Shown here piece after piece: positions 63,665 through 64,000 of a DNA stretch of 64,000 bases. The notes below the pieces were generated by a model. That model ran no database searches and was not told where the DNA came from. It worked only from the letters and a program-made list of their open reading frames with translations. Each line of letters opens with the position of its first letter. Position 1 is the stretch's first letter. The stretch covers positions 1,426,001 through 1,490,000 of the forward strand of contig JAWQUS010000002.1 of assembly GCA_036365455.1 (NCBI GenBank), given 5' to 3'. The DNA is from Macrosoma leucophasiata. Taxonomy: Eukaryota; Arthropoda; Insecta; Lepidoptera; Hedylidae. Made by a program: the position numbers and the translations under genes.

Positions 63665-63687
63665 GTAAGGAGTTTTTTGGAGATATG

Positions 63688-63775
63688 TATGTCTCTATCT
63701 TCACACTAGGTCCCTAACGGGGTAGGCAGAGTGTGTAGAGCGCCAGATATCCTGGTCCTGACATACCTCTAGTGA
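63688..63775 (-). pseudogene. RTE-like LINE 3' remnant in Acf intron 7
   Basis: TATCTTCACACTAGGTCCCT through GAGCGCCAGATATCCTGG, starting 23 bp after the exon 7 donor. Confidence 0.75.
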
Positions 63776-63924
63776 GCACCTGACATATAGAGATATAAAC
63801 TTTATTTCCAATTAATTATTCCTTACTTCTGTTGTTTGATCTGTTTCATCATTTTAGCTAAAAATTTCCACCGCTTAACTAAAGGCTCCAAAAGGGGTAA
63901 TATGTCATAATCACTATGCTTAGC

Positions 63925-63990
63925 AAGCGGATTGGGGATCGAAGTGTAGTGAGGTAGTTTTATAGCAGGATGCTGCTGTCGTTTTTGCGT
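63925..63990 (+). repeat. Dispersed repeat R3, weak copy 3
   Basis: GCGGATTGGGGATCG...GGTAGTTTTATAGCAGGATG resembles 52148-52245. Confidence 0.4.
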
Positions 63991-64000
63991 TTTTGCACTT

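Overview
The window is eukaryotic nuclear DNA from an insect, most probably a moth or butterfly. I infer this from small GT-AG introns in housekeeping genes, an insect-type Patj with four PDZ domains, and a dense load of SINE, RTE, MITE and Helitron-like debris of lepidopteran style. I ran no database search; species and repeat family names are left open.

Layout. Positions 1-5400 are transposon debris: the 3' end of a Ty3/Gypsy element with its LTR, a LINE RNase H end, an RTE tail and several short repeats. Positions 6931-8966 hold a Patj-like scaffold gene in one coding exon on the + strand, followed by AT-rich DNA with a 35-bp minisatellite, MITEs and long palindromes (9000-19950). Positions 19966-26150 hold a seven-exon retinol-dehydrogenase-like SDR gene on the + strand (331 codons), its introns full of SINEs. 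Positions 56602 down to 27231 on the - strand hold the complete gene for the largest subunit of RNA polymerase III (POLR3A/RPC1): 28 exons whose lengths sum to 4212 nt, exactly 1403 codons plus stop. Positions 58165-63664 on the + strand hold the first seven coding exons of Acf/BAZ1A (WAC and DDT domains), running off the window. POLR3A and Acf are divergent and share a 1.56-kb intergenic region.

The four genes have unrelated housekeeping roles: epithelial polarity, short-chain alcohol/retinoid oxidoreduction, small-RNA transcription and chromatin remodelling. I see no operon-like logic and no dedicated new system such as a defence island. The most unusual features are (1) tandem arrays of partial exon copies, some keeping 5' splice sites, next to POLR3A exons 17 and 21; (2) a 5S-rRNA-derived SINE with clean 12-13 bp target duplications; (3) about 25 copies of one roughly 290-bp A-tailed repeat; (4) tRNA-like units arranged as inverted arms; (5) a GC-AG intron in Acf; and (6) an SDR with Cys at a catalytic-Ser-like position.
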